DNA of 64,000 bases from positions 62,001 through 126,000 of the forward strand of contig NZ_FNEX01000021.1 of NCBI RefSeq assembly GCF_900100435.1. The letters are read 5' to 3'. Numbering within the stretch: the stretch's first letter is position 1; the number at the start of each line of letters is the position of its first letter. Origin of the DNA: Pedobacter sp. ok626 (lineage in GTDB: Bacteria; Bacteroidota; Bacteroidia; Sphingobacteriales; Sphingobacteriaceae). The translations under genes and the position numbers were made by a program. Of this stretch, positions 18,353-26,905 are shown piece by piece. Below the pieces are notes generated by a model, which saw only the letters and a list, made by a program, of their open reading frames with translations, did not search any database and was not told the DNA's origin.

Positions 18353-20827
18353 ATGGGCGATGGGCTACTGGAATTTAAAGAACGGGAAACACTTTTCGTA
18401 GAGGTTGTTTTACCCTTATCTTTAGCTAAAAACTACATGTATCGTGTTCCGTTTGAATTAAACGAACACATCGCTGTTGGAAAACGTGTGGTGGTGCAGT
18501 TTGGGAAGAATAAAATCTATACCGCACTTGTTAAAAGCGTTAGTCAGACTGCTCCAGAACATTATCAGGCTAAGTATATCATTGATGTAGTAGATGAGCA
18601 TCCGATAATCACTGCAAATCAATTGCAGTTGTGGGATTGGATGACGAGCTATTACTTGTGCAATGAGGGAGATGTGATGTCGGCTGCGTTGCCTACTGGT
18701 TTAAAGTTAGCCAGCGAGACCATTATTGTAAGGAAGGATGATGAGCCAGTTGAAGAGGTTTTAACGGATAAGGAAAACATTCTGATCAATGCTTTAAATA
18801 ACCAGAAGCGTTTAACCATTGATGATGTATCTGCATTACTCGGACAAAAAACGGTTTATCCTATTATCAATTCCTTACTTGAAAAAGACCTAATTTATAT
18901 TGCCGAAGAAGTTGTCGAAAAATATAGACCCTTATTAAAATCATTTGTTTCGCTTAATGCATTTTATCAGGAAGAGGAAAATTTAAAACAGCTGTTCGAA
19001 ATCCTGGAAAGGGCACCTAAGCAGCTGAATGCGTTATTGTCCTATATAAAGCTTTACAGACAACAGAATTTAATTCCTAAGCATCAACTATTGGAAGATA
19101 GTGGTTGTGGACAGGCGGCTCTTAAAACGCTTGTAGATAAAGGAATATTTAAGGTTGATAAATTGCCTGTAAGCAGGCTAAAAGAAAATGATGATGATTT
19201 TGTGTTAAACTTTGAACTGAGTGAAGCTCAGGATAAAGCTTTAACGCAGATTGAAACAGAATTTGAGCAGAAGGATGTAGTGCTGCTGCACGGGATAACA
19301 GCTTCGGGTAAAACTCAGATTTATATTAAGTTAATTGAAAAGGCAATTGAAAAAGGTGGACAAGTTTTATTCTTACTGCCGGAAATTGCTCTAACTACTC
19401 AGATTGTACAAAGGATTCAGCGTTATTTTGGTGATGTTATTGGTGTATACCACTCTAAATTCAACAACAATGAAAGGGTTGAAATTTGGAATAAGGTACT
19501 GAATGGTAAATATAGGGTTGTTTTAGGCGCCAGATCTGCCGTGTTTTTGCCTTTTAAAGAGTTGAAACTAATTGTGGTGGATGAGGAGCATGAGTCTTCT
19601 TTTAAACAACAGGAGCCATCGCCAAGATATCAGGCAAGGGATGTAGCTGTTTATTTAGCGCATTTACATCAAGCAAAGGCTGTACTGGGGTCGGCTACGC
19701 CTTCTCTGGAAAGTTATTATAATGCAGTTAATCATAAGTATGGATTGGTTACTGTGAATGAGCGTTTTGGTGGAGTCGAATTGCCTCTGCATGAGGTGGT
19801 AAGTATTTCTGAAGAAACGAAGAAGAAAAAGATGGTTTCTTATTTCTCTTCTAAGCTGATCGATGAAATCGCTAATACTATAGAACAAAAGGAACAGGTA
19901 ATTCTGTTTCAGAATCGTCGTGGGTATGCTACTATATTGATTTGTGCTACTTGTGGTTTCGCACCAAAATGTGTGAATTGTGATGTAAGTTTAACCTATC
20001 ATAAAACCAGTGGTAAGCTGCATTGCCATTATTGTGGATATCATCAAAGTAGCATTAATATTTGTCCAGCTTGCGGCTCGGTACATATCGAGCAAAAAGG
20101 TTTTGGAACGGAAAGAGTGGAAGAGGAACTAAGCCTTGTTTTTCCTGATGCTAAAATTGCGCGGCTGGATGTGGATAGTACCAGAACCAAGAATGGCTTG
20201 CAGCAGATCATTTCTGATTTTCAGGAAAAGAAGACGGACATTTTGATTGGTACGCAGATGGTGGCCAAAGGTTTGGATTTTGATAATGTGACTTTGATTG
20301 GGGTGATTAATGCAGACACGTTATTTAATTATCCTGATTTCAGGGCATTTGAAAGGAGTTATCAGTTGCTAGCTCAGGTTGCTGGTCGTGCAGGAAGAAG
20401 AAATAAGCAGGGTAAGGTGATTATACAAGCTTACGATGATTCGCATCGTATCATTAAGCAGGTGATAGAAAACAAATATCTTGAAATGTATAATGAAGAG
20501 CTTGCAGAGCGTAAGATGTTCCATTATCCTCCTTTTACGAGGTTAATATTTATCAATATAAAACACAAAGATCAGGATCTTTTGAATGTTGCTGCTCAGC
20601 GTTTTGCTACGGCCTTAAGGCAGCAATTGGGTAAGCGGGTATTAGGGCCAGAGCAGCCTATTGTAGCTCGGGTAAGGAATTATTACATCAAACAGGTGAT
20701 CATCAAAAGTGATAAAGATACTTCCATCCAGAAAGTGAAATCTATTCTTAAAGATACCATCTTACAATTTCTAAGCGAAAAGGATTATAGGGGGGTGAAC
20801 ATACAGGTTGATGTTGATCCTTACTAG
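18353..20827 (+). CDS. priA: Primosomal replication protein N' (PriA helicase)
   Basis: An 824-residue superfamily 2 helicase that restarts stalled replication forks. N-terminal 3'-OH binding domain (FVEVVLPLSLAKNYMYRVPF), winged helix, Walker A around residue 314 (HGITASGKTQIY), DEAH-type box VVDEEHESSFKQQEPSPRYQ near 408, and eight zinc-binding cysteines between about 530 and 575 (CATCGFAPKCVNC; CHYCG; CPACG). AGRAGR is present in motif VI (QVAGRAGRR). Full length for the family. It starts 2 nt after the DUF423 gene. Confidence 0.98.
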   Translation: MGDGLLEFKERETLFVEVVLPLSLAKNYMYRVPFELNEHIAVGKRVVVQFGKNKIYTALVKSVSQTAPEHYQAKYIIDVVDEHPIITANQLQLWDWMTSYYLCNEGDVMSAALPTGLKLASETIIVRKDDEPVEEVLTDKENILINALNNQKRLTIDDVSALLGQKTVYPIINSLLEKDLIYIAEEVVEKYRPLLKSFVSLNAFYQEEENLKQLFEILERAPKQLNALLSYIKLYRQQNLIPKHQLLEDSGCGQAALKTLVDKGIFKVDKLPVSRLKENDDDFVLNFELSEAQDKALTQIETEFEQKDVVLLHGITASGKTQIYIKLIEKAIEKGGQVLFLLPEIALTTQIVQRIQRYFGDVIGVYHSKFNNNERVEIWNKVLNGKYRVVLGARSAVFLPFKELKLIVVDEEHESSFKQQEPSPRYQARDVAVYLAHLHQAKAVLGSATPSLESYYNAVNHKYGLVTVNERFGGVELPLHEVVSISEETKKKKMVSYFSSKLIDEIANTIEQKEQVILFQNRRGYATILICATCGFAPKCVNCDVSLTYHKTSGKLHCHYCGYHQSSINICPACGSVHIEQKGFGTERVEEELSLVFPDAKIARLDVDSTRTKNGLQQIISDFQEKKTDILIGTQMVAKGLDFDNVTLIGVINADTLFNYPDFRAFERSYQLLAQVAGRAGRRNKQGKVIIQAYDDSHRIIKQVIENKYLEMYNEELAERKMFHYPPFTRLIFINIKHKDQDLLNVAAQRFATALRQQLGKRVLGPEQPIVARVRNYYIKQVIIKSDKDTSIQKVKSILKDTILQFLSEKDYRGVNIQVDVDPY

Positions 20828-20888
20828 ATTTTATTGGGATTGATCCTGTGCTGATTAGACTTCCTTTACTTATTTAGACCCGAAAAGA

Positions 20889-20920
20889 TTGAGTTATTAG
20901 TTTTCAAATCGTTAAATTTG
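20889..20920 (+). promoter_or_regulatory. Promoter of pcm with almost no leader
   Basis: TTG (20889-20891), 21-nt spacer, TAAATTTG (20913-20920). The pcm ATG at 20928 is only 7 nt beyond the -7 box, so the transcript would start within a few bases of the start codon. Confidence 0.6.
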
Positions 20921-20927
20921 GGGTGAA

Positions 20928-21584
20928 ATGGCATACAAGTTTGTTGATAATTACAGAGAGCAGGGGGCGAGGAAACGTTTGGTAGTTCACCTCGAGTCGA
21001 GAGGGATAGCGGATAAGAAAGTACTTAAAGCGATAGGAAAAATACCACGACATTTCTTTTTTGATGAAACCTTCTGGAATCAGGCTTATAAGGATATTGC
21101 GTTCCCTATAGGCGATGGACAAACTATTTCCCAGCCATACACAGTAGCTTATCAAAGTGAATTACTCCATGTAAAAAAAGGTGATAAGGTTTTGGAAATT
21201 GGAACTGGTTCCGGTTATCAGACCTGTGTGCTGATGGAGTTAGGCGCAAATGTTTATACGATAGAACGTCAGGAAAGTATATACCGACATACCATACGGG
21301 TATTGCCTGGAATGGGATATAATGCACACTTCTTTTTTGGTGATGGATCTAAAGGTATTGCTGAGCATGCTCCCTATGATAAGATTATCGTAACTGCTGG
21401 TGCTCCCTTTGTACCTGAAGCATTGTTGAAACAACTTAAGATTGGCGGAATATTGGTGATTCCGGTAGGTGACGAGAACTCACAAAAGATGGTAACTGTA
21501 ATTCGGATTAACGAAACTGATTATGATCGGATTGAACTGGATACTTTTAGATTTGTGCCGCTTGTGGGCGACCAGGCTTGGTAA
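20928..21584 (+). CDS. pcm: Protein-L-isoaspartate O-methyltransferase
   Basis: A 218-residue PIMT that methylates isoaspartyl residues in damaged proteins using S-adenosylmethionine. Visible are the substrate motif GDGQTISQPYTVAYQSELL, SAM motif I VLEIGTGSGYQTCVLMELG, and the post-motifs YDKIIVTAGAPFVPEALLKQ and LKIGGILVIPVG. Length and motifs are complete. It has its own promoter and converges on smpB, 6 bp away. Confidence 0.97.
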   Translation: MAYKFVDNYREQGARKRLVVHLESRGIADKKVLKAIGKIPRHFFFDETFWNQAYKDIAFPIGDGQTISQPYTVAYQSELLHVKKGDKVLEIGTGSGYQTCVLMELGANVYTIERQESIYRHTIRVLPGMGYNAHFFFGDGSKGIAEHAPYDKIIVTAGAPFVPEALLKQLKIGGILVIPVGDENSQKMVTVIRINETDYDRIELDTFRFVPLVGDQAW

Positions 21585-21590
21585 GGTTGA

Positions 21591-22040
21591 TTAAACCTTC
21601 ATTGCCCGGTCCATTTCTCTTTTAGATTCCCTGTCTTTGATACTGTCTCTTTTGTCGAACTCTTTTTTACCTTGTGCCAGTGCTATTTCCAGCTTGGCAA
21701 ATCCTCTTTCATTGGTGAATATTCGCAAAGGAACTATAGTATAGCCTTTTTCTTCACTTTTTGCCTTAAGCTTTTTAAGTTCTTTTTTATGGAGTAGCAG
21801 GATACGGTCGCGCTTAATTTCATGGTGATGAAAAGAGCTGTGGGTATATTCTGATACATGCAAGTTTCTTACGTAAAGGACATTGCCAATAAACATGCAG
21901 AAAGCATCTGTCATATTGGCCTTGCCTTGTCTTATCGCTTTTATTTCAGTGCCTAAAAGGGCTATTCCGGCATTATATTTTTCAATAATGTGGTAGTCGA
22001 AAAAGGCTCTTTTATTCTTTATTTGGACGTCGTTCTTCAT
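21591..22040 (-). CDS. smpB: SsrA-binding protein SmpB
   Basis: A 149-residue tmRNA cofactor in trans-translation. NKRAFFDYHIIEKYNAGIAL and LLGTEIKAIRQGKANMTDAF are the OB-fold core, and the C-terminal basic tail KKEFDKRDSIKDRESKREMD inserts into the mRNA channel. It lies 23 bp after mntH on the same strand. The tmRNA gene itself is not visible here. Confidence 0.98.
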   Translation of the reverse strand: MKNDVQIKNKRAFFDYHIIEKYNAGIALLGTEIKAIRQGKANMTDAFCMFIGNVLYVRNLHVSEYTHSSFHHHEIKRDRILLLHKKELKKLKAKSEEKGYTIVPLRIFTNERGFAKLEIALAQGKKEFDKRDSIKDRESKREMDRAMKV

Positions 22041-22063
22041 AACAATCCGCTAATATCTCAATT

Positions 22064-23935
22064 TTATCTCACAATAAGCACTGGAATGGATACTTTATGA
22101 CGCACAGAATTAACTGTAGTGCCCAGTATTAAATCTTTTATGCCTTGATGACCATGTGCCCCCATAACCAATAATTGCAGCTTATTCTCGTCACTTATGG
22201 CTACAATAGCTTTTACAGTACCCCCATAACCGATATATGGGCTAGCGTTATAGCCTAAATCGGCTAGATTATCACAGTATTTTTGAAGATTTTCGGTATC
22301 ACTCACTGTTTCGTGATCTAATGCAGAATTTCCATAATACTGTGCAGCCGCAGTTTCTACTACGTGTATCAGGTAATACTGCGCATGTTTTCCGCCTTGA
22401 ATAAGGGCATGACGTATGGTGTTACGATCGTTTTTGGAGAAGTCTACCGTGATGCCAATACGAGCATAATCGATCTTTTCAATGTTTTCAATATCTAAAG
22501 CCTCTCCATGTGGTACGTTGTTATTACCTTTTCTTAAACGGGTAACTAGCGGATATATAAAGACGTATAGCAAGAGTAATCCTATTAGTATCGCCGCAGG
22601 AACTACAAGGACATAGATATACCAGTCTCCGCTTGCTCCCCAGGTTTTTATTTCTTCAATCACCAGTTTAACATTTAGAGATACGATGACAATAGCACTC
22701 ACCCAAGCCAAAACTTTTACCCATGGTCTTATGGCAAAGCCTTTCATTAATTTTTTATCTGATGTAAAGTGGATTAGTGGGATTACGGCAAAGCCAAGCT
22801 GTAAACTTAAAACCACTTGACTTAAAATAAGTAGTCCACCTAATGCATCATCCCCATACCAGAGTATAGTTAGAAATGCAGGAATGATAGCGAGTAAACG
22901 AGTTATCAGTCTACGTAGCCAAGGTTGTATGCGCAATTTAAGGTGTCCCTCCATTACAATTTGACCTGCTAAAGTTCCGGTAATGGTAGAACTTTGACCT
23001 GCTGCAATCAACGCAATGGCGAAAAGGGCAGGAGCCACATTGCCGAATATATTTTGAAGCAGTTTATAAGCATCTTGTATCTCGGCTACCTCGTGTAAAC
23101 CATTCTTGTAAAATGCGGCAGCAGCAAGGATAAGTATAGCGGCGTTGACAAAAAAAGCAAGATTTAAAGCGATAGCGGTATCGATGAAATTGAATCTTAT
23201 AGCTTCCTTGATGCCCTTTTCATCGCGTTCAAATTTACGGGTTTGCACCAGTGATGAATGCAAGTATAGGTTATGGGGCATTACCGTAGCACCAATAATG
23301 CCTATTGCAATATATAAGGCTTCGCCAGACAGCATAGAAGGCTCAAATCCGCGTGCTATTTCTTTAAGCGAGGGTTCTACGATAAACATTTCGGCCAAAA
23401 AGGAGATGCCTACAATAAATACCATGGAGACAATGAATGCTTCCATTTTACGCATGCCTTTGTTGAGTAGGAAAAGAAGTAGAACGGTATCAAAAATGGT
23501 AATGCTTATTCCCCAGATTAATGGTAATCCGAACAAAAGATTTAATCCAATGGCCATTCCTATAATTTCGGCCAGATCGCAAGCTACAATCGCTGTTTGA
23601 GCCAATCCAAAAAGCGGGATGTTGATCCATTTTGGATAAGCATTCCTGGAAGCCTGAGCAAGATCGAGTCCTCTAACAATTCCTAAACGGGCACTGAGCG
23701 ATTGCAACAGTAGGGCGATAAGATTTGACATAAGCAGTACCCAGATTAATTGGTAACCAAACTTGCTACCGCCTGCGATGTCCGTTGCCCAGTTGCCGGG
23801 ATCCATGTAACCAACACTTACTAAGTAGGCTGGTCCTATAAAAGAAAGAATCCGTTTCCAGCCGGTTCGTTTGCTGGTGTCTACGCTTTGATGTACTTCG
23901 CTTAAGGATTGGGTGTCTTTATGTTGGGCTTTCAT
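22064..23935 (-). CDS. mntH: Nramp divalent-metal transporter fused to UspA domain
   Basis: A 623-residue protein. Residues 1-~440 are an Nramp proton-coupled Mn/Fe importer with the metal-site motifs DPGN (45-48, TM1) and MPHN (TM6), and about eleven membrane helices. After another hydrophobic segment comes a cytosolic universal-stress domain (about 480-623) with YARIGITVDFSKNDRNTIRH and the nucleotide-binding loop MGAHGHQGIKDLILG followed by TTVNSV. The chosen ATG at 23935 begins 1 nt after the stop of the DtxR-type regulator; an in-frame start 30 nt upstream would lie inside that gene. The fusion suggests that metal uptake responds to nucleotide or energy state; this is inference. Confidence 0.95.
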   Translation of the reverse strand: MKAQHKDTQSLSEVHQSVDTSKRTGWKRILSFIGPAYLVSVGYMDPGNWATDIAGGSKFGYQLIWVLLMSNLIALLLQSLSARLGIVRGLDLAQASRNAYPKWINIPLFGLAQTAIVACDLAEIIGMAIGLNLLFGLPLIWGISITIFDTVLLLFLLNKGMRKMEAFIVSMVFIVGISFLAEMFIVEPSLKEIARGFEPSMLSGEALYIAIGIIGATVMPHNLYLHSSLVQTRKFERDEKGIKEAIRFNFIDTAIALNLAFFVNAAILILAAAAFYKNGLHEVAEIQDAYKLLQNIFGNVAPALFAIALIAAGQSSTITGTLAGQIVMEGHLKLRIQPWLRRLITRLLAIIPAFLTILWYGDDALGGLLILSQVVLSLQLGFAVIPLIHFTSDKKLMKGFAIRPWVKVLAWVSAIVIVSLNVKLVIEEIKTWGASGDWYIYVLVVPAAILIGLLLLYVFIYPLVTRLRKGNNNVPHGEALDIENIEKIDYARIGITVDFSKNDRNTIRHALIQGGKHAQYYLIHVVETAAAQYYGNSALDHETVSDTENLQKYCDNLADLGYNASPYIGYGGTVKAIVAISDENKLQLLVMGAHGHQGIKDLILGTTVNSVRHKVSIPVLIVR

Positions 23936-23936
23936 G

Positions 23937-24590
23937 TTATAGTTTAATAAGGATATGTTTGGCAACTTCCCGGCTTACACTAATTTTCTTTTCTTCTAAT
24001 ATCAATTCCACAGAGCCATCAAAATCAGTGATTTCTTCTATTTTAAGTTTTTTTCCGAGAGTTAGTCCTAATTTTTCAAGGTGCTTTAAGAATATAGATG
24101 AATGTTCACTAACTCCCATAATCAAGCCTTGCTCTCCTGGTTTAAGTTTGTTGAGTTTTGTAAATGGAATGGTATCAAATTGCCCGTTTTTATCGGGAAT
24201 GGGATCGCCGTGTGGGTCGCTTTTAGGGAATGCCAGAAATTCATCCAGTCGTTCGATCAGTTCAATAGATTGAATGTGTTCCAGATCTTCAGCAATATCA
24301 TGAACCTCGTCCCATTTAAAGTTTAGCTTTTCTACCAGAAAGACCTCCCATAAACGATGTTTCCGCACAATATTAATAGCGGCAGATTTACCAGTTGGTG
24401 TGAGTTTAACACCTTGATATTTCTTATAATCGATCAATTGCTTATCCGCCAGTTTTTTTATCATATCGGTAACAGAGGCCGCTTTAGTCTGCATTTTTTC
24501 TGCTATTGCATTTGTTTGCACAGCTTCGTCGTTGTTTTGCGACAAATGGTATATGATTTTCAGGTAGTTCTCTTCAGTGAATGATTGCAT
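23937..24590 (-). CDS. DtxR-family metal-dependent regulator (MntR-like)
   Basis: A 217-residue repressor: winged helix-turn-helix (FTEENYLKIIYHLSQNNDEA; KAASVTDMIKKLADKQLIDY), dimerisation/metal domain with DLEHIQSIELIERLDEFL, and a C-terminal FeoA/SH3-like domain (LKPGEQGLIMGVSEHSSIFL). The ATG at 24590 gives the family N-terminus; longer in-frame starts upstream would cross the promoter. It is followed after 1 nt by mntH, so the regulator and its transport target form one operon, probably autoregulated through the inverted repeat just upstream. Confidence 0.93.
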   Translation of the reverse strand: MQSFTEENYLKIIYHLSQNNDEAVQTNAIAEKMQTKAASVTDMIKKLADKQLIDYKKYQGVKLTPTGKSAAINIVRKHRLWEVFLVEKLNFKWDEVHDIAEDLEHIQSIELIERLDEFLAFPKSDPHGDPIPDKNGQFDTIPFTKLNKLKPGEQGLIMGVSEHSSIFLKHLEKLGLTLGKKLKIEEITDFDGSVELILEEKKISVSREVAKHILIKL

Positions 24591-24598
24591 TTTTGTTC

Positions 24599-24625
24599 GA
24601 CTAACTATATGTTTAGACAAATCTA
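24599..24625 (-). promoter_or_regulatory. Candidate MntR-type operator overlapping the regulator promoter
   Basis: An imperfect inverted repeat gactaac-tatat-gtttagac spans 24599-24618, and a -7-type box TAGATTTG (minus strand, 24625-24618) abuts it. Start codon follows 27 nt after the box. Repressor binding here would cover the transcription start of the mntR-mntH operon. Operator identity is inferred from symmetry and place only. Confidence 0.45.
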
Positions 24626-24678
24626 AAAAAATAGAAGAGAAATAAACTATAAATAATAGGTTTTTTTTTAGAATAAAA

Positions 24679-24711
24679 TTTGGTGTGTAATGCATTCTTA
24701 TTCTATCTTTG
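24679..24711 (+). promoter_or_regulatory. Promoter of the Lrp/AsnC regulator
   Basis: TTTG (24679-24682), 21-nt spacer, TATCTTTG (24704-24711), 16 nt before the ATG at 24728. Confidence 0.65.
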
Positions 24712-24727
24712 GACATACTTTAAAATA

Positions 24728-25198
24728 ATGGCGACAGAACTAGATAAAACGGATTTTAAGATTCTTAAATTGTTACAGGAAAATGGTAGGATGACCAACC
24801 TGCTTTTATCTCAGGAGATTGGACTTTCACCGGCCCCAACATTGGAAAGAGTAAGGAAACTGGAGGTTTCGGGTTTTATTAAAAGTTATCATGCTTTAGT
24901 TGATGAAGAGAAACTAGGCTTAGGAATAAAAACCTTTATCCAGGTTCAACTGGATTTTCATAAGAACAATACCATTCAGATTTTTCTGGATGAGGTAAAT
25001 CAGATTAAAGAGATTACGGAATGTCACCACGTGACAGGCCAGGCTGACTTCCTATTGAAGGTATATGTGAATGATATTAAAGCTTACGAGCGTTTGATTA
25101 TGGATAAAATTAGTAAGATATCTGTAGTTAAGACTTTCCAGACGATGATGATCATGTCTACTACTAAAAAGGAGCCGATTGTTCCTTTGGAATACTAG
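24728..25198 (+). CDS. Lrp/AsnC family transcriptional regulator
   Basis: A 156-residue regulator. Helix-turn-helix: LDKTDFKILKLLQENGRMTN and LSQEIGLSPAPTLERVRKLE. The C-terminal RAM effector domain follows (KTFIQVQLDFHKNN, ITECHHVTGQADFLLKVYVN). Lrp/AsnC proteins respond to amino acids or related metabolites. It is divergent from the mntR-mntH operon, and no target gene is evident. The ATG at 24728 fits both the domain start and the promoter position; an upstream GTG/ATG would lie before the -7 box. Confidence 0.95.
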   Translation: MATELDKTDFKILKLLQENGRMTNLLLSQEIGLSPAPTLERVRKLEVSGFIKSYHALVDEEKLGLGIKTFIQVQLDFHKNNTIQIFLDEVNQIKEITECHHVTGQADFLLKVYVNDIKAYERLIMDKISKISVVKTFQTMMIMSTTKKEPIVPLEY

Positions 25199-25213
25199 TA
25201 TTAAGAATTAAAG

Positions 25214-25250
25214 CAAAAGCGCCTGTATCAATACGATATAGGCGCTTTTG
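25214..25250. terminator. Bidirectional terminator between the Lrp gene and ung
   Basis: Inverted repeat caaaagcgcctgtatc / gatataggcgcttttg with a 5-nt loop and A/T runs on both sides, lying between two convergent stop codons. Confidence 0.8.
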
Positions 25251-25252
25251 TT

Positions 25253-25930
25253 TTAGGTTATTTGCCAGTTGATTGGGCTTTGTCCTTGTTCAATTAATTT
25301 AGCATTGGTTCTTGAAAAAGGGCCAGTCCCCAGAAAACCATTGTAGGCTGAAAAAGGAGAGGGGTGCGCAGCAGCAATAATTGTGTGTTTACTTTGATCA
25401 ATTAATGCCGACTTATTTTGTGCATATCTTCCCCATAATAGAAAGATCAACCCTGTTCTTTTTTCAGACAGTTCACTAATAATTTTATCTGTAAAGGTTT
25501 CCCAACCCATCTTTTGATGTGAACCGGCTTCATGAGCTCTTACTGTTAGCGTTGCATTTAGCAATAAAACGCCCTCATCCGCCCATTGTGTTAGGTTGCC
25601 ATGATTGGGAGCTGTAAATCCAGCAATATCTGTAACTAATTCTTTATAAATGTTTTTTAAAGATGGGGGGACGGCAATACCCTTTTGAACAGAAAAGGAT
25701 AAACCATGTGCCTGTCCGGTACCATGATATGGGTCCTGTCCCAAAATAACCACTTTAACTTTATCAAAAGGAGTATGATTTAGTGCATTGAATATATCTT
25801 CACCTTTAGGGTAAATGGTATGGCCTTTTTGTTTTTCTTCAAGCAAAAAGGTTTTTAGTGTTTTCATATAAGGTTTTTCAAACTCATCACTCAATACCTT
25901 TAACCAGCTTTCTTCTATGGAAACGGACAT
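25253..25930 (-). CDS. ung: Uracil-DNA glycosylase, family 1
   Basis: A 225-residue UDG that removes uracil from DNA. The water-activating Asp66 lies in VVILGQDPYHGTGQAHGLSF, LLNATLTVRAHEAGSHQ forms the uracil pocket (Asn), and HPSPFSAYNGFLGTGPFSRT contains the catalytic His of the Leu-loop. Full length; no neighbours in base-excision repair are seen. Confidence 0.98.
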   Translation of the reverse strand: MSVSIEESWLKVLSDEFEKPYMKTLKTFLLEEKQKGHTIYPKGEDIFNALNHTPFDKVKVVILGQDPYHGTGQAHGLSFSVQKGIAVPPSLKNIYKELVTDIAGFTAPNHGNLTQWADEGVLLLNATLTVRAHEAGSHQKMGWETFTDKIISELSEKRTGLIFLLWGRYAQNKSALIDQSKHTIIAAAHPSPFSAYNGFLGTGPFSRTNAKLIEQGQSPINWQIT

Positions 25931-26020
25931 CTGTTATTTCTTTTTTTGCTGAAATTATCAATTAAATCTGATTTTTGGTATTTAAACACGATATTTGCAG
26001 AAAAAAAAATACAATAGAAT

Positions 26021-26560
26021 ATGCCAAATGTAGTTCGTCTTATTTTAGGTTTTGCAGTGTTGGGTGGTGCAATAGCGCTTATGATCTTCGGTTTTTGGGG
26101 CTGGGGTATTTTGGCCATCTTGATAAGCATCTTAATTATAGTTACTTATTTCTTTAATGAGAACATGTTATTGGCTCAGTGGTTTCTGAGAAAAGATAAT
26201 ATGGGTAAAGCTGAAGCTTATTTAAATAGAATAACCAATTACGAAAAACAATTGATTAGAGTACAACACGGTTATTACAATTTATTGATTGGTTTGATTG
26301 AATCAAGAAAAGCACCAATGCAGTCAGAGAAATATTTTAAGAAATCTCTTTCTCTGGGCATGCATATGGATCATAACATTGCATTGGCAAAATTAAGCCT
26401 TGCAGGAATTGCAATGGCTAAAAGGAATAAACGCGAAGCAACAATGTATTTATCTGAAGCGAAGAAAGCAGATAAGAGTAAGCTGCTAGCTGACCAGATT
26501 AAACAAATGAAAGATCAGCTGGGAATGATGGATAGACAACAGCAAGTAAGATACAGGTAA
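26021..26560 (+). CDS. Small membrane protein with TPR-like soluble region
   Basis: A 179-residue protein. Two close hydrophobic helices (about 5-24 and 27-46; LGGAIALMIFGFWGWGILAI) form an N-terminal hairpin, followed by helical repeats (MGKAEAYLNRITNYEKQLIR; MQSEKYFKKSLSLGMHMDHN; KRNKREATMYLSEAKKADKS) that look like two to three TPR units facing the cytosol. No family name comes to mind; similar proteins would be scaffold-like. It ends at a very long hairpin shared with the next, convergent gene. Confidence 0.75.
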   Translation: MPNVVRLILGFAVLGGAIALMIFGFWGWGILAILISILIIVTYFFNENMLLAQWFLRKDNMGKAEAYLNRITNYEKQLIRVQHGYYNLLIGLIESRKAPMQSEKYFKKSLSLGMHMDHNIALAKLSLAGIAMAKRNKREATMYLSEAKKADKSKLLADQIKQMKDQLGMMDRQQQVRYR

Positions 26561-26562
26561 TT

Positions 26563-26622
26563 AGATTGAGTGAAAAATAAAAGGCCACATGCAAATGTGG
26601 CCTTTTATTTTTCACTCAATCT
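26563..26622. terminator. 28-bp perfect hairpin shared by two convergent genes
   Basis: Arms 26563-26590 and 26595-26622 are perfectly complementary over 28 bp with a 4-nt loop (gcaa); core ggccacat / atgtggcc flanked by A and T runs, so either strand can act as an intrinsic terminator. The right arm holds the stop and the last five codons of the minus-strand gene. The length is well beyond a usual terminator stem. Confidence 0.85.
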
Positions 26623-26820
26623 GTCAAAGTTGTCGTTCTCTTCATAGTAAGACCCTCTGCTAATGATATCGTCTTCCATGTCATTTTTGCTTTTGCTAAA
26701 GAACAATTGTTCCGATTGTATCCTTGTAATCAACTGACGGATTAAAGTCAGGTCAAAGGCCTCTTTGTTTAGTTTTATACAGTACTCGTTATCTGTAATT
26801 TCCAGGATTGAACTGTTCAT
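26605..26820 (-). CDS. Small acidic protein of unknown function
   Basis: A 71-residue protein, start MNSSILEITDNEYCIKLNKE, ending RLSEK. The first half could form a small alpha/beta unit (IKLNKEAFDLTLIRQLITRI), and the second is polar, acidic and probably disordered (SKNDMEDDIISRGSYYEEND). Its stop codon lies in a long terminator hairpin. The start is followed upstream by a terminator that serves no other gene on this strand except itself and lysS. I do not recognise the family. The coding call rests on the clean frame and gene-like spacing. Confidence 0.6.
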   Translation of the reverse strand: MNSSILEITDNEYCIKLNKEAFDLTLIRQLITRIQSEQLFFSKSKNDMEDDIISRGSYYEENDNFDRLSEK

Positions 26821-26852
26821 ATCTTTTTAATTTTAATAGGAGTAAAAATAAA

Positions 26853-26885
26853 AAAAGCCTGCTACAGTTATTGTAGCAGGCTTTT
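26853..26885. terminator. Terminator downstream of lysS
   Basis: Inverted repeat aaaagcctgctaca / tgtagcaggctttt, loop gttat, with a T-run on the minus strand (the lysS strand). lysS stops 21 nt before it. Confidence 0.8.
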
Positions 26886-26905
26886 AAGATATTGTTATCT
26901 TTATG

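Noticed and set aside
23145..23600. A 151-codon open frame on the plus strand
   Set aside because: Lies wholly within the membrane part of mntH, whose domain motifs are clear; the frame is a by-product of a conserved gene's codon pattern.
24590..24716. A longer N-terminus for the DtxR-type regulator
   Set aside because: The extension would cross the -7 box, the candidate operator and the divergent Lrp promoter, and adds hydrophobic residues not found in the family.
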